Source of the DNA: Acorus gramineus
Taxonomy: Eukaryota; Streptophyta; Magnoliopsida; Acorales; Acoraceae
Length of the DNA: 64,000 nt
Assembly (NCBI GenBank): GCA_030737835.1
Contig: CM060855.1
Coordinates: 4,582,478-4,646,477, forward strand
Direction: 5' to 3'
Both the position numbers and the translations under genes were made by a program. Shown one piece after another: positions 46,847-59,026 of this stretch (positions are counted from its first letter, which is position 1; each line of letters begins with the position of its first letter). The notes beneath the pieces are model-generated. The model did no database searches. It saw nothing but the letters and a program-made list of their open reading frames with translations, and was not told the origin of the DNA.

Positions 46847-46990
46847 TTAATAAAATTTTCAACATTAATTGATAATAATTTAAATTGCAAATCGGACCCA
46901 TATGGACTAGTGGGCCAAAAGTTAAATACACATAAAATGAATTCATTAAATTCAATTATACTATTTATATATATTTAAATCAAAAATAAA
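45600..46990. repeat. Near-palindromic 1.4-kb element
   Basis: Left arm about 45600-46325 and right arm about 46335-46990 are inverted copies. Matching words include AAATATATAAATAAGATAAT, GGAGATCTTTAAGATCTCAAG and CAATAACAATTAAACCTC, in mirrored order. The left arm carries an internal 107-bp tandem duplication (45822-45928, 45929 to about 46037) that the right arm lacks. A third, single-arm copy lies at about 48480-49085. Confidence 0.75.
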
Positions 46991-46999
46991 AAAAAAGAA

Positions 47000-47767
47000 T
47001 TAAATATCTGTTTTATTAATTTTTGAAACATGAATAACATAATTCATGCTATATTAATTGACATGCTAAATTAATTAATTAAATCATGTAATTTTATTCA
47101 ATAAGAGATGCAAATTGATTAGTATGAAAAATACCACAATCGTCCATAATTGTCACAACATAAATGCATGAATAACATATAATATCATTCAAATTATCAT
47201 AAGAATTTCAAGAATATATAATCATAAAACAAAAGCTCAAATAAAATAAATCGGTAGGTCCACTCACCTCAAATAGACCCTAGATCCGGAGAATAAAGTC
47301 CGCGACAGATAATGTACGGTACCATTAGAACATAGATAAACCAAAGTTTAAAAATAAATGATTAATTAAAATCTATAAATTAAATCTAGCCAATAAATTA
47401 ATTTATGGACCATGACTAAATTACTCTAATTGATATAAAATATTATACCCAACTATCTAAACGTAGCTCATTTAAATCCTACAAAAGTAAATATAAAACA
47501 ACCTAAGAAAAAGATGGAAACTCATTTTTTAACATATAAGAAATTAAATCCTAACTCATTTAAATCCTAACTCATTTTTTAACATTTTAACCTAAGTCAC
47601 ACTGGAGAACAAAAATAAGAAAAGACAAAACCCAGAAAAGACAAAAAAAAACAGAATATTCAAAATATAATAAAATAATAAAAAATTATAAAAATTATGA
47701 AAACTCATTTTTTATCTATAGAAATAAATACTTGATCAGTAAAACACAAAAATCATTAAATTTATCA

Positions 47768-47770
<3 letters not shown>
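47000..47770. other. AT-rich intergenic DNA
   Basis: No gene or clear repeat recognised besides A-rich low complexity. Confidence 0.5.

Positions 47771-47771
<1 letters not shown>

Positions 47772-47843
<72 letters not shown>
47772..47843. repeat. AT dinucleotide microsatellite, about 36 units
   Basis: Uninterrupted TATATA run of about 72 bp. It is followed by repeated short 'AAAACTC..AATTTAATAATCTAAACATAAATCT' blocks (47880-48200) that recur about every 70-100 bp. Confidence 0.95.
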
Positions 47844-47845
<2 letters not shown>

Positions 47846-48479
47846 ACAAAAAACCCTGGTTTATCAAAAACTCAAAATTTAATAATCTAAACATAAATCT
47901 AATTTTTAAAATAAATAATAAATAAAAACTCAAAGTTTATCAAAAACTAAATACAATAATATAACAATTTAATCCTTAAAATAAATAATAAATCAAAACT
48001 TCAATTTCATCAGAAACTCGAATATCCGATTACCTAAACATAGATCTATAAATAATAATAAAAATAAATAAATAAAAACTTTTATATGTAAAAACTCAAA
48101 ATCCAATATCCTAAACATAAATATAATCTTTTAAGTAATGAATCAGAACCCTAATTTCATCAAACTTAAAACCCAATAACTTAAACATAAATCTCATATT
48201 TAAAATAAATAATGAATTAAAATAATTAAAAGAGAATAATAAAACTAGAAGAGAATGAAATACCCTTTTTTTCTCTCTCCCGGCACCCTTTCTCAATCTC
48301 ACAAAGACTCTCTCTCTCTCACCCACATATATACATATTTATATATATCTACTAAAATATTCTAATTTGAATTCAAATATAAATTTAGAAAGTGGTTATT
48401 TGAAAGATTTGTTTGGATTTGGATTAAAAATTTGGTTATTTGAAGTTAAATAACATATTAGAAGGTGGTTATTTAAAAG

Positions 48480-49085
48480 ATTTGTTAAGATTTGGATTAA
48501 AAAGGGAAATATATGGATAAGGAAAGAGGAAATGATAATTAAGGACAATCATAATTTTAAACTATGCTTCCACTATATTTAATTAAAAAATCAATTAAAT
48601 ATACAATATTAATTGTAATGAAATTATGTATTATATGATTATTTTAAAAAATATTTATTAATTAAAATTTGAAATCATTGCATTAAAATAGGTAGCTAAA
48701 TTTAACGGTTCCTGAAATTATTTTTGGTTTACAAATAGGTCCCTGTACGAGTTATAAATAGGTTCATAACCTATTACAAGAAAATCATGATTCACAACTA
48801 GGTCTTTAGAACAAATAACAATCAAGCATCAAAATCTAATCTTTTGAGCTCTAAATTTTATGAGGTTATAAGTTGCATTATTCATGTGATCTTAAAGATC
48901 TCCAAAAAAATTTTTTGAATAAAATATTCAAATTTAATTGATAATAATTAAAATTGTAAACTGAATCGGATCCATTAAGATCACATATAATGAACTCATT
49001 TAATTCAATTATCTTATTTATATATTTAAATTAAATCAAATCAAATATATAATATATAAATATATAAATAAAAGAAAACACTGGT
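48480..49085. repeat. Third copy of the palindrome arm
   Basis: Same orientation as the right arm at 46335-46990: GGGAAATATATGGATAAGG, TAAGGACAATCATAATTTTAAA, the GATCTTAAAGATCTCC word and the CATATAATGAACTCATTTAA end. It lacks an inverted partner. Confidence 0.7.
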
Positions 49086-49221
49086 CAGGCTTCCTTTCTT
49101 GTTATTTGGGTAAAACTATGACTTTCTTGTTAATTGGGTAAAACTATGACACTAGAGACATCAAAATTCAATCGTGCCACAAAAAGCTCCACATGTTTTT
49201 TGAGTCCAATTTTTTTTTTTT

Positions 49222-49755
49222 GAAAAAATTCATACAATCTCCAAAATCTAACTGAAATCTATATAACCCCCTAATTTTTTTTAAAATTTATATAAACCCC
49301 TAAAAACACATAGTAAATTCAAATAACCCTCTGAATAAATTTTTTGTTAATAGATGATGAATATTTTACACATATTTCATTTAGTTAATCTTGACTGAAA
49401 ACACGATATACTAAAAAACCACTGCAATGGATTAAAAATGCGAAAAATCCTATGAAAATGACAATTTTACCCTCCCTAGATATGTTATAAAATTCTATCA
49501 AGATGGATAAAATCATCATTTACAAAAGATTTTTCACATTTTTAACACATTGTAGGTTTTTTTGGTATATTGTGTTTTCTACCAGGGTTAACCAAGTATA
49601 ATATTTACAAAATATTTATCATCTATAAACGTAAATTTTTTCACAGGGTTATTTGGATTTACTAGGTGTTTTCAGGGGTTTATATGGATTTTAAGAAAAG
49701 TCAGGAGGTTATATGGATTTCAGTCAGTTTATAGGGGGTTAAATGGATTTTTCCC
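49222..49755. mobile_element. Mutator-like foldback element (534 bp)
   Basis: The full family layout seen at 40539-41066: inverted ends ...CATACAATC... and ...GGTTAAATGGATTTTTCCC, the ATATAACCCCCT word in both arms, and the CTTGACTGAAAACACGATATAC block. Flanks are T-rich, so the target duplication cannot be judged. Confidence 0.75.
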
Positions 49756-51259
49756 TTTTTATTTATTTTTATTGTCCAGTGAGGTATCCGCTTCAATGAC
49801 TCATATGTTTTCTTTATTGACACATATACCTCAATAAGTGATGCAATGACTCAAGTTTTGTATAAGATTTTGATAAAGATGAGACTTTGATTCGTCAATG
49901 GTGATCCAAAATGATATTCTTCGGGACATCCGATAAAGTAAAACTATAGTTGTACACGCCTAATGTTATCTGATAAATAGAATATAATACGGGCTTTTTA
50001 TAATAATTATAATATATACATATTGATAAACCCCAATCACTTTTTGATGTAAAACACATGATTATCATGAGCTCATACACTTTACGACTACTTTTTATCA
50101 AAAACTTTAAATAGTACATCATTATATATGGATATAAAGAGACAACCATTTTTTAATCATCAGATATATATGAAAGTATCCCCACATACATTGTTCAAAC
50201 TTCAAACATCTGTACAAGGATTCAACTTTATAATATTTTGTGTTATATGATTCAAATTGGTCCATATTCTATTTGCTATGTATTATTAATTTAATGGATT
50301 TAATTTATTTATGGGTAATCATTTTATCATATTTCATAAAGTCCACAACATGTAACTCATACCTGTTTTATTTAAAATTCACTAACCATGTCCCTGTCTT
50401 TTTTATTTGCTGGGTTGGGGAAGTTTGAGATTGGTATTCAAATCAATGAATCCACACTCATTATCTGTGTATGTATCTAAAAAAATATGTCTTATTGTCA
50501 TCCCTAGACCAATTTACGTGTGAGAAATCCAACATATTATATTATATTATATTGTTTCGTTTTCTACTAGATCCCTACCTATATTAAATTCCAATGTTTG
50601 GTTGGTAAAATCAATATAGAAATTTGATATGGTCTTCTAAGATCTTTTATATATATTTTATATATACTTGTAAATCTATGGTTTATCGCCATTGTAATAC
50701 CAATATGTACTTATCAAAATTGTTAATAAATAATTTTATAAAAAATCACACGCACAATTGAATATAGAATAAGAATAATCTCTCTAAATAAATTTAACAT
50801 TATATTGTATTCAAATATTAACTCATGATAATAATACCTAAAAAGATCATTTTTCCATAAGTCAAATGTTGGATTTTCATATATACTTTCTTAATAAATG
50901 TCATGATTAAATCATTTTAAATTTGAAATACTTTTAAGAGATGTCTTATTTTCTAGCAGAAGATGTCTATTTATGAAGGCCAAAAAATAGAGGGCCCAAC
51001 TCTGGGATGTCTTTTAATTTTTGTAAGACTATTTTGGTCAGTTTTTCTATTTGCTTAATCTTTTCTTTTGTTTTGGTTGAGATAGATTAATTATTTTGTA
51101 AGAGTCGGTCGTGCGGGATTGGTTTGGGAGAAAAAGGATGGTGATAATGAGAGAGAGGGTGAATCCGAATTACTTGATAGAAGTGAATCAATTCTTCTCC
51201 CTCTCCAACTCAAAAAAAAGAAAAAAAAAATTCTTCCTCTCCTGAACATTCAAAACTGT
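49756..51259. other. AT-rich intergenic DNA
   Basis: No gene recognised. The ORFs at 49895-50149 and 50240-50428 are low-complexity and lack domains. Confidence 0.5.
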
Positions 51260-52693
51260 CACTAAAACTCTTATGTCTGTCACGAAAAATTTATAGTGAT
51301 GCTCGGACGTGCGTCGCTGTTAAACCGGTCACCATAGGTTTTCGTGACAGTCAAAGCCTATCTATCACCATACGTGACATATTGTGACAGACACACCCGT
51401 CATCATAGATCGATAATAGGTGACGGACACAAATGTCTGTCATCATTGACTGACAATCAGTAACAGGGGGTGCACAAGTTTTAATGACGGTTGACACTTG
51501 ACCATCACCATAGGCAGTATATGGTGATAGACATATCTGTCACCATAAGCTAATAAATAATGGATTGGTGGTTAATGACATTAATCTTTTGTAGACATTT
51601 AGTGACAAATTATCACTGTATTTTCTATGACACTCAACATTCATAATTGCTCTATCAATAAAAAGACATTTTCATATAATAATTTATAAATAATTGTTTT
51701 ACTAAAAAATAAATATAATAATAACATGTACAGTAACAAAATTAAAAAGTAAAAATAATCAAAACTTTTCACATATAAGAGAATTTCAACACTTCATTAC
51801 ATTATTTCAATCAAATATTCAATTACATTATTACAGGAGTTTCAATGTGAAAAAAATAAAATATCAACGGCCTTCAATAATACTGTTCCTCTTCACTTTC
51901 GTCCAATCTATCTCCACCTACAAAAATCTGATTATAAAAAATTGATTAACGAAACATTAATTATCTTAATCAAGAAAATAAAAAAATTAATACACGCTTA
52001 CAAATGCTCGAGGCCACGCAATATGATGTCTAATAGCATACTTGATGGTTTTAAGTATTCTATGTCGCCTCATCAATTTTCCTGTAAAATCTAATAGAGA
52101 ACAAGCTTATTGGTTTGTGTTTCAACAAATCAAAAATAAAAAAGAATTGGGAGAGAGGAGGAGGATTTGGAAGACGTAGAGAAGATGGAGAGGGGAGGTT
52201 TTTAATTTCATATTTGATGGTGCAACAATGTGAAATGTTAAATTTTATGGGGGAGCAGTCATGGGGAATTGTAGTAAATATGGAAAAGACATGCTGCTTT
52301 TCTGGATCTATTGATCCTCATTTATTTGTAAGATTTAAAATTATAATATAATTATAAGGGTACTAAATAGAGCTTTCAAATTTAATTGTGTAATGTGTTT
52401 TTTGTGACATTTCAGTAGTGTATGTCATCTAATAAATATAAATGATAACATTTCAATAATGTTTGTTACCTAATAAATACAATTTGTTACTTTTCAACAC
52501 GTGTCACGATAACTAGTATTTATGTGATAGACATGTTAAACAACTGTTATAAAAATAGAATTTTGTGACAAACAAATATAACAGTTTTAAAAAATTATGT
52601 TTATTGTGACATGCATTTCTGACAGTCACCTTACAATAGTTTTAGGTGACAGCTATTCAAAATGTATGTCACTGAAACCCGATTTTTTTGTAG
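51260..52693. mobile_element. Non-autonomous CACTA-like element
   Basis: Begins CACTA and ends near TTTTTTTGTAGC. Both ends carry many copies of GTGACAG/CTGTCAC and GTGATAG words in both orientations, as in subterminal transposase sites of CACTA (En/Spm) elements. The terminal match is imperfect (the right end lacks the final TG of TAGTG), and no target duplication was confirmed. There is no transposase. Confidence 0.45.
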
Positions 52694-53066
52694 CATTTGT
52701 TTAACCATGTAAATCTACGTCTTATCTTGTGCAATTCTGTATTCGTTATTGTTCTGCCGCTATTAAAATCGAACATTAAAACGTTATTTCGTCAACAAAT
52801 ACCACCAAGCAAGACCTTAATAACATCAAACATTCTAAAAAGAAAATGCACTCTCAATAGATTAAATATATGCTCAATAAAAATTAAATCTCGCCCATAT
52901 CAAATCAAAGTAACATAGGCCCAAAAAATGAATAAAGGAATGAATGAATGTTACAAAATATCCAAAAGTAACACAAAAGAATCTCAAACTTCAAAATCCC
53001 TCTCTCTAATCTCAACCATGTATATCTATCTACAACTAACCATGTCACACATCAATTAGTTCATAA
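52694..53066. other. Spacer and SAUR 3' UTR
   Basis: No gene recognised. The right part is the likely 3' UTR of the minus-strand SAUR. Confidence 0.5.
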
Positions 53067-53405
53067 TCACAGCTCTAGCTCTTCCACTAGGTTCTCAATC
53101 TGAAACCTCCCATGACAACACTCCACAGCCCTCAAGACCTCCCTAAAGAATGAGACTGAGCAGAGGACCACCAACCCACACCTCTGCTCAAACCCATACT
53201 CCCTATATGTCTTCTCCAACAACATCCTGAACAGTGGGTGTGACAGGGACCGGACCGGGATCACGAACCTAGCCCGGTCCCCTCCGACGTAGACCGGGAG
53301 GTGCCCGGCCGGGAGGGGCTTCTTGACGTCATCGATGATCGAACGTCGGGGCCGACAACAAAGTTTCTTTGATTGGTTGATTAACTTGAAGAGTACTGAC
53401 TTCAT
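53067..53405 (-). CDS. SAUR family protein (small auxin-up RNA), 112 aa
   Basis: Intronless, as usual. The SAUR core lies at about residues 30-95: PAGHLPVYVGGDRARFVIPVRSLSHPLFRMLLEKTYREYGFEQ, then CGLVVLCSVSFFREVL. The N-terminus is basic. SAUR proteins inhibit PP2C.D phosphatases and so activate plasma-membrane H+-ATPases, promoting acid growth. A TATA box (TATAAAT on the minus strand, 53501-53507) lies about 96 bp upstream of the ATG. It is a paralogue of the SAUR at 59027-59338 but clearly diverged. The ATG at 53405 is the only sensible start. Confidence 0.93.
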   Translation of the reverse strand: MKSVLFKLINQSKKLCCRPRRSIIDDVKKPLPAGHLPVYVGGDRARFVIPVRSLSHPLFRMLLEKTYREYGFEQRCGLVVLCSVSFFREVLRAVECCHGRFQIENLVEELEL

Positions 53406-53500
53406 TGTTGAAAGATTAGGTTATGTTTTGGAAGGATAGGTTGTGAGTCTTGTGACTCGTGAATGAAATGAAGCAGGGATGGATGTGGGTGTTTGTATGT

Positions 53501-53507
53501 ATTTATA
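53501..53507 (-). promoter_or_regulatory. TATA box of the SAUR at 53067-53405
   Basis: TATAAAT on the minus strand at a suitable distance from the start codon. Confidence 0.65.
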
Positions 53508-55290
53508 GGCTTTATAGTGAAACAAAAATGGTGGGGACAGGTTTTAGTTGCCCATGTGTCTTTTTGTGTGACATAATTTTGGGTGTTTTGTGTAGGTGGG
53601 GATTTGAATGTTGAATGTAGGTCTTTGATTTGAGGGCATGCAGAAGCTGACCAAGGCAGGGTGCATGGAAATCTGCAGAGATGATTTTCTAGTCAAAGAG
53701 AACATCAAATGGGATGCCTTGAAGTGGGTATATATCCTAGTGGAAAGTTCAGACTTGGGTATGCATGGATGGAAATCTGCTTTCGTTTCAAAGGAAAACT
53801 ATCGTGTTTGATTTGAATATATTTTCAAAGAAAGTGTTAAAAAAATCGAAGTAAAATTTAATGGCCATAATAAATACATGCAACTCTCAGTTCATTCTGT
53901 ATTACAGCTCTACCATGCATATTTACATTTAGTGTATGTGCTTTATATATATATATATATATATATTAAAATTGATTATAACTATAAAAAGAATTGTATA
54001 TGAGAGTGAACATATCATTTTTCATGCAACTTTAATTTCAAACACTTTGTGGGATAATTGTAGTGATATTATACCTAACTGATTTTAATAATCTATCTAG
54101 GTTAATTTTTCTTATTGGTCTCCGAGTTATTGCTAATTTATTTTTTAGACTACATCATTATTTTAATTTTTTGGAGAAATAAGACTAATTCCACATATAT
54201 TTTTAATTTTTTAATTTTTAACTTTTTTAGCATATAAAAACACTAAATTAGTCGTTTTATTTTTTAGGTCCTTTCGGTGCAGCACCATTTGCAATGAGAA
54301 ACATCCCATCTTATATAAACCTGTTTTTTTCTTAAAATGAAATTCAGTCTTTAAAAAAAGGCAAATATATAATAATCCTGATTGGATGATAAAATTTTAT
54401 GTCTTTGTCTCATGAACCTTCTTGTTATGTATACATGTCATAATCTATTGGCATCTCAATTATAAAAAATAATGATCCATTACTGACAAATTCTGATGTC
54501 TATCTCCATCTTATGAATCTTCCTGTTAGCATGTCATGGTCTCCTGATCCATGCTAGGCTATCAACTCATCAACTCCTTTTGAGTCAAGTTTTGAATGAC
54601 TTTTTGTTGTTTTATTTATTTATTTATTTATTTTTGGAAGAAGAATGTCTCTTTTTTTTTTTTTAGTCTAAGAATTCCTCTTTTGTTGATCCTATATCAT
54701 TCACACATGGTATATACTCACATACACTGTTAACACATAGTAAGGCTTTAGATATTGTTTAATTGTGTGATTTAATCTTTGCATTCAAATATATTTATCT
54801 TTAACCAAAAAAAAAAAACGGCTTCTAGTTATAAAGTACAGCTTCTCAATAAAAGTGTGTTCTCTCTCGTAACCTATTTTAAAATATTGTTTGAAGCGAA
54901 AAGTTTTTCTCCAGATTCGTTTTCAAACACAACTATCTATCACACTCTTGAAGGCGAAGAGTGCTCGATTTCGAGAAGGGGGTTTGAGGATTGTAGGGTG
55001 ATTGGCGAACTTGTGGAACTCCTTTGGTTAGATCTCTCTTCTAACCGGCTGGGAGATGGGCGATTTTTGATAATGACGCTAACTTCTTTTTGTTTGTTTT
55101 GATTTTTTTTTTATCTATTCTCATTCATTTCAGAATTTGTATTTTGAATTCAGGTATGAAATCGGGTAGCAAACATCTATCTATTTAAAAAAAAATCTAT
55201 CACATTGCATGTTAATTACCTATATTTTTTTCATAAAGCTTTAAAATAGAATTCAAATCAAGAGTCTCTCGGTCAAATTCAACCAAATTA
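53508..55290. other. Intergenic DNA between divergent SAUR genes
   Basis: AT-rich, with a TA run at about 53945-53966. A GC-richer stretch at 54890-55080 has an ORF with no known domain; I see no support for a gene. Confidence 0.5.
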
Positions 55291-55294
55291 GATA

Positions 55295-55812
55295 ATCTCT
55301 GTCCCACTCATCAAGACTAAGAGGATTTACTGATTTTACATGAATTTTTATTGACTTTCATAAATTCCCACAGAGTTACATCAATTTTTCTCAACAAATA
55401 ATCACAATGACAAAAAATGACACAATAAATGTGGCCTTTGAAATGCAAAAAAAAAAAAAAACATCCCACAATGAACTCAATCAAATCCAATCAAAACAAC
55501 GGTTTATTTCTATGAACTCATACGACTCAAGACTATAAATAAAATCAGCTTATGAATATCTTTCTGTCTCACTCATGACTAAGAGGATTCACTGATTTTA
55601 TATGAATTTTTACTGATTTTCATAAATTTTTAAAGAATTATATCGATTGTTTTCAACATAATAAATGTGGCTTTTAAAATGCATTAAAAAAAAAAAAGCA
55701 TCCACATGTCCCACAGGAGACTCACATTCAAATCCAACCAAATTGACTGTTGTTTCCATGAACCTACATAACTCAAAGACTACAAATAAAATCAACTCAT
55801 GAATCTCTCTCT
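55295..55812. repeat. Diverged tandem duplication (about 270-bp unit)
   Basis: Two successive copies share, in order, GACTAAGAGGATTYACTGAT, AATAAATGTGGC, an A run, and ACTCAAAGACTA/ACTATAAATAAAATCA-type words (first from about 55295, second from about 55565). The end of the second copy abuts the hAT target site. Confidence 0.75.
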
Positions 55813-55820
55813 CTCAAACC

Positions 55821-58800
55821 TAGGGGTGGCCATGGGCCGGGCTTTTTTCGGGCGGGCCTTGACCGGGTTTGAGAGGCTTCGGGCCCGGGTCCGGGCCGGG
55901 CCTAAAGTCCAAAATCAAGCCCGGGCCCGCCCATAGGCCCGGCCACGAACGGGCCAAGTCCGGGCCGGGCCGGGCTTAAGGTTCGGGCCGGGCTTTGTGC
56001 CCACACCTATTTTTTCATTTTTTTTAGTTAAATTAAAACATACAATAAAGTAAATAAAAAAGTTGAATAACTTGAATTGAACTATGAACAATAAAACTAT
56101 TTGAATTGAATATTGATATAACTTAACAATAATTGCACATTATAAGTTTACAACAAAAAATATTTGAACATTAATTGAATAGCTACTACAAATTCATGAG
56201 AAAATATTTTAATGGAACATTCCAATGATTGAATATTAGCTTGTAGGTGATGACTGCATCACAATAAATAAGTACATCCCAACTAGGTTGGCACCTACTC
56301 ATTTTATCTATCATTTGCACAACTCTACCCAAAGCCATCCTTCAAGAAATGACAAGAAAACAAGTAAATTTAAACTAAATTTCAATTTAAATTTACAACA
56401 TCATCAAATTGGTCTCCAAGAGCCTCCTCAGCCAAGATAGTCTGAGTTCTTTGTTGTGCTTTGTACCAATCTCGTAGGCACACGCACTGCTCGACTACAT
56501 CTGGATGTAAACGACTTCTATAATCACTCAATACTCGATTTCCAGTGCTAAATGCTGATTCTGAAGCAACTTGTGAAGCAGGAACAGTTAATAAGTCTCG
56601 AGCCATAGCAGAAAGAACAGGAAATCGATTTTCTTGCCCCTTCCACCATGCCAAAACATCAAAAGTCCCTTCGCCATCTTCTTCGACATTTGGTTCTTGA
56701 AGGTAGCGTTGTAGTTCAGATGTACCACTGCCACCTAGTGACCGGTTCAGAGTGCTTAGTCGCACCTTGAATTGTTTCCACCCTGACACTGATTTTTCCC
56801 TCGGTTGTTGTGATGAGGATGTATCGGCTTCACCACTTTGTCTTTGAGTATTCTCCCTTTGAAACCTGTATTCTTCAAACATAGCTTGTAAAACAGAATT
56901 AATTTGAGCAATATTTTCATAATCCGTGCCACTATCAGGACCATTAAAACATTGATAAATACATTCAACTAAAATTTCCAGACCACTTATTTTAAAACGA
57001 GGGTCCATAATAGTGGCTAATCCAAAAATGATGGGAATTTTTTCCCAATATTTTCAAAATTTTGCCTCCATTGCTTCACAAATTGGTTCAAAAGCAACTT
57101 CATCTCTATGTTGGTTAAAAACATCACAAATATGGAACAAATGGAGTAGTACCTGGTTGGAAGTAGCATAATAAATTCCAGAAAAACAAACAGTAGCATT
57201 ATAAAAACTTTGAATAAATCTCTAATCATTTCTAAGCATGCCCAATCTTCAAGACTAATTTCCTCATCATAATTTTTCTGTAACAAATATGTACTAATAA
57301 CATTTTTATAAGGAAGAGCTGCTTCAATCATCAAATAAGTAGAATTCCACCGATGTCTAACATCCGTCGGTATTTTTCTACTTCTAAGACCTGCAGTTTT
57401 ACATGCTTGACGAAATTCTTGATATCTACTTGTAGAAGAAAAAATATAAATGAAACATTGTTTTATACGCTCAATAAATGGCTTAACGGCTTCTAAACCA
57501 TCCTGCACAATAAGATTGAGTATATGACAACAACAACGAACATGTAATAATTTGGATGTTGTACATGAAGGCAAGCATCTTTCTATAAATCTAGCTAAAA
57601 CATCATTAGAAGAAGCATTATCTAAAGTAATTGTAAAAATTTCTCATAAATACCCCAATTTTGAAGTTGGTTGATGATACTAGTTGCCATCGCTTGTCCT
57701 GTATGGGGGGCATCAAGATCAGAAAAACAAATAATTCTTTTCTGCAATATCCAATTTGCATCAATGAAATGAGCTGTTAGTGAAATATAACATAAAGGTT
57801 GGTTAGAAGTCCATAAATCAGAAGTTAAACAAACTCTTCCAGGAATATTACTAAGGGTTACAAGTAAATCTGTCTTCTCTTCAGCATATAATTTTTCGAC
57901 ATCTCTCTTAACTGTGTTGCGAGAAATTGGTTGAAATTGAGGACCAAAAGCTTTTTGGATCCACTCTTCAAAATCAGGATCTCAACCCTTGAAAATGGTT
58001 GTTCAGTCTTGATTATATATTTCACAGTTTCTCTTCTAGCAACAACTTGATTAAAACTAAAATTTGACAATTGCCCAGTCGAAGTTCTACTTAATTGTGA
58101 TTGAAATTTCGATCCAACAATTTTACGGGTACATTCAGCAGCATGTCTAATTAAGTGGCTAGTGCCACTAGAAGAATTAGCAGTTAATTCCTTACCACAG
58201 AAACGACATTTAGCAACTGTTTTGAAATATCCCGCAGGTTTTGTAGGATCTTGAACACTTATCTTGTCAAAAGTGTCCCAAGCTGCTGAAGGTTTTCGTT
58301 TTGGTTAGAGGTGCCAACTTCATCTATAGCAGGAGAACTAACTGATGGATTTTCAGCATCAGCTCTAAAAACATTATCTGCAAAACTATCAGCCATTGTA
58401 ATGTTAAAAAATATTGATATAAATAATATATGAAAGAAGAAAAGAGTTTTAGAGAGATCAATCAAATGATTTAGCAAAGAACACAAAAACTTCCGCTTGA
58501 ACTTCGTAGAGCAACTTCAGAGAGTTTGAGAGAGTTTGAGAGTATGAGAGATAAGTGATTGAAACTTGAAAGGTTATGGGGATATTTATAGTGTTTTTGT
58601 TTATTTTAAAATTCAAATTACAATGGAATCCACCAAATTTCAAAAAATAGCCGTTGGAGAGGGTTTCAAAAAATAGCCGTTGGGGAGAGTTTCAAAAAAT
58701 AGCCGTTGAGAAAAATTTCAAAAAATAGCAGTTGGGGAGGGTTTTAAAAAAAACCCTTAGGGTTCATGACCGGCCTCCGGGCGGGCTTTCCCGGGCCGGG

Positions 58801-58923
58801 CTCCGGGCCGGGCTTTGGGGGTTTTGCCAAGGCCCAAGCCCGGCCCTAGGGAGGGCCGGGGCCCGCCCGGGCGGCCCGAAGTCCGGGCCGGGTCCGGGCT
58901 CGCGGGCCGTTTGGCCACCCCTA
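55821..58923 (-). mobile_element. hAT element (3103 bp) with decayed transposase
   Basis: Ends TAGGGGTGGCCATGGGCC and, inverted, TAGGGGTGGCCAAACGGCC. The perfect 8-bp target duplication CTCAAACC lies at 55813-55820 and 58924-58931. Subterminal regions are GGGCCGGGC-rich. It contains a minus-strand transposase of the RICESLEEPER/zinc-finger BED type, described separately. The perfect duplication and near-identical ends suggest a young insertion. Confidence 0.95.
56382..58396 (-). pseudogene. hAT transposase pseudogene (BED finger + hAT dimerisation domain)
   Basis: Minus strand from ATG 58396 (MADSFADN...). Next come a BED zinc finger (CRFCGKELT... SHLIRHAAEC) near 58100-58230, the catalytic core (CLTSDLWTS near 57810; LHVRCCCHILNLIVQDGL near 57500), and the hAT C-terminal dimerisation domain (VPASQVASESAFSTGNRVLS near 56500-56600). 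It ends at 56382. Frames break at about 58270, 57980, 57640, 57215 and near 57010, so it cannot make a full protein. Large stretches remain open, so the decay is recent. Confidence 0.9.
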
Positions 58924-58963
58924 CTCAAACCATACATACTACACCTTCAAATTAAAACACTCC

Positions 58964-58987
58964 CCCCCCCCTCTCTCTCTCTCTCCC
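58964..58987 (+). repeat. CT-rich tract in the second SAUR leader
   Basis: C run followed by CTCTCT repeat on the sense strand, 40-63 bp before the ATG at 59027. Confidence 0.8.
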
Positions 58988-59026
58988 AACTCTACTAATA
59001 CTCAACAAACCAAAGCAAAAACAAAC

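Noticed and set aside
46764..46955. Leu/Tyr-rich ORF
   Set aside because: Read from TA and AAT microsatellites within the palindrome.
54779..55102. ORF with an LRR-like phrase (LDLSSNRLGDG)
   Set aside because: A single phrase without repeat units or neighbours; chance or a very old fragment.
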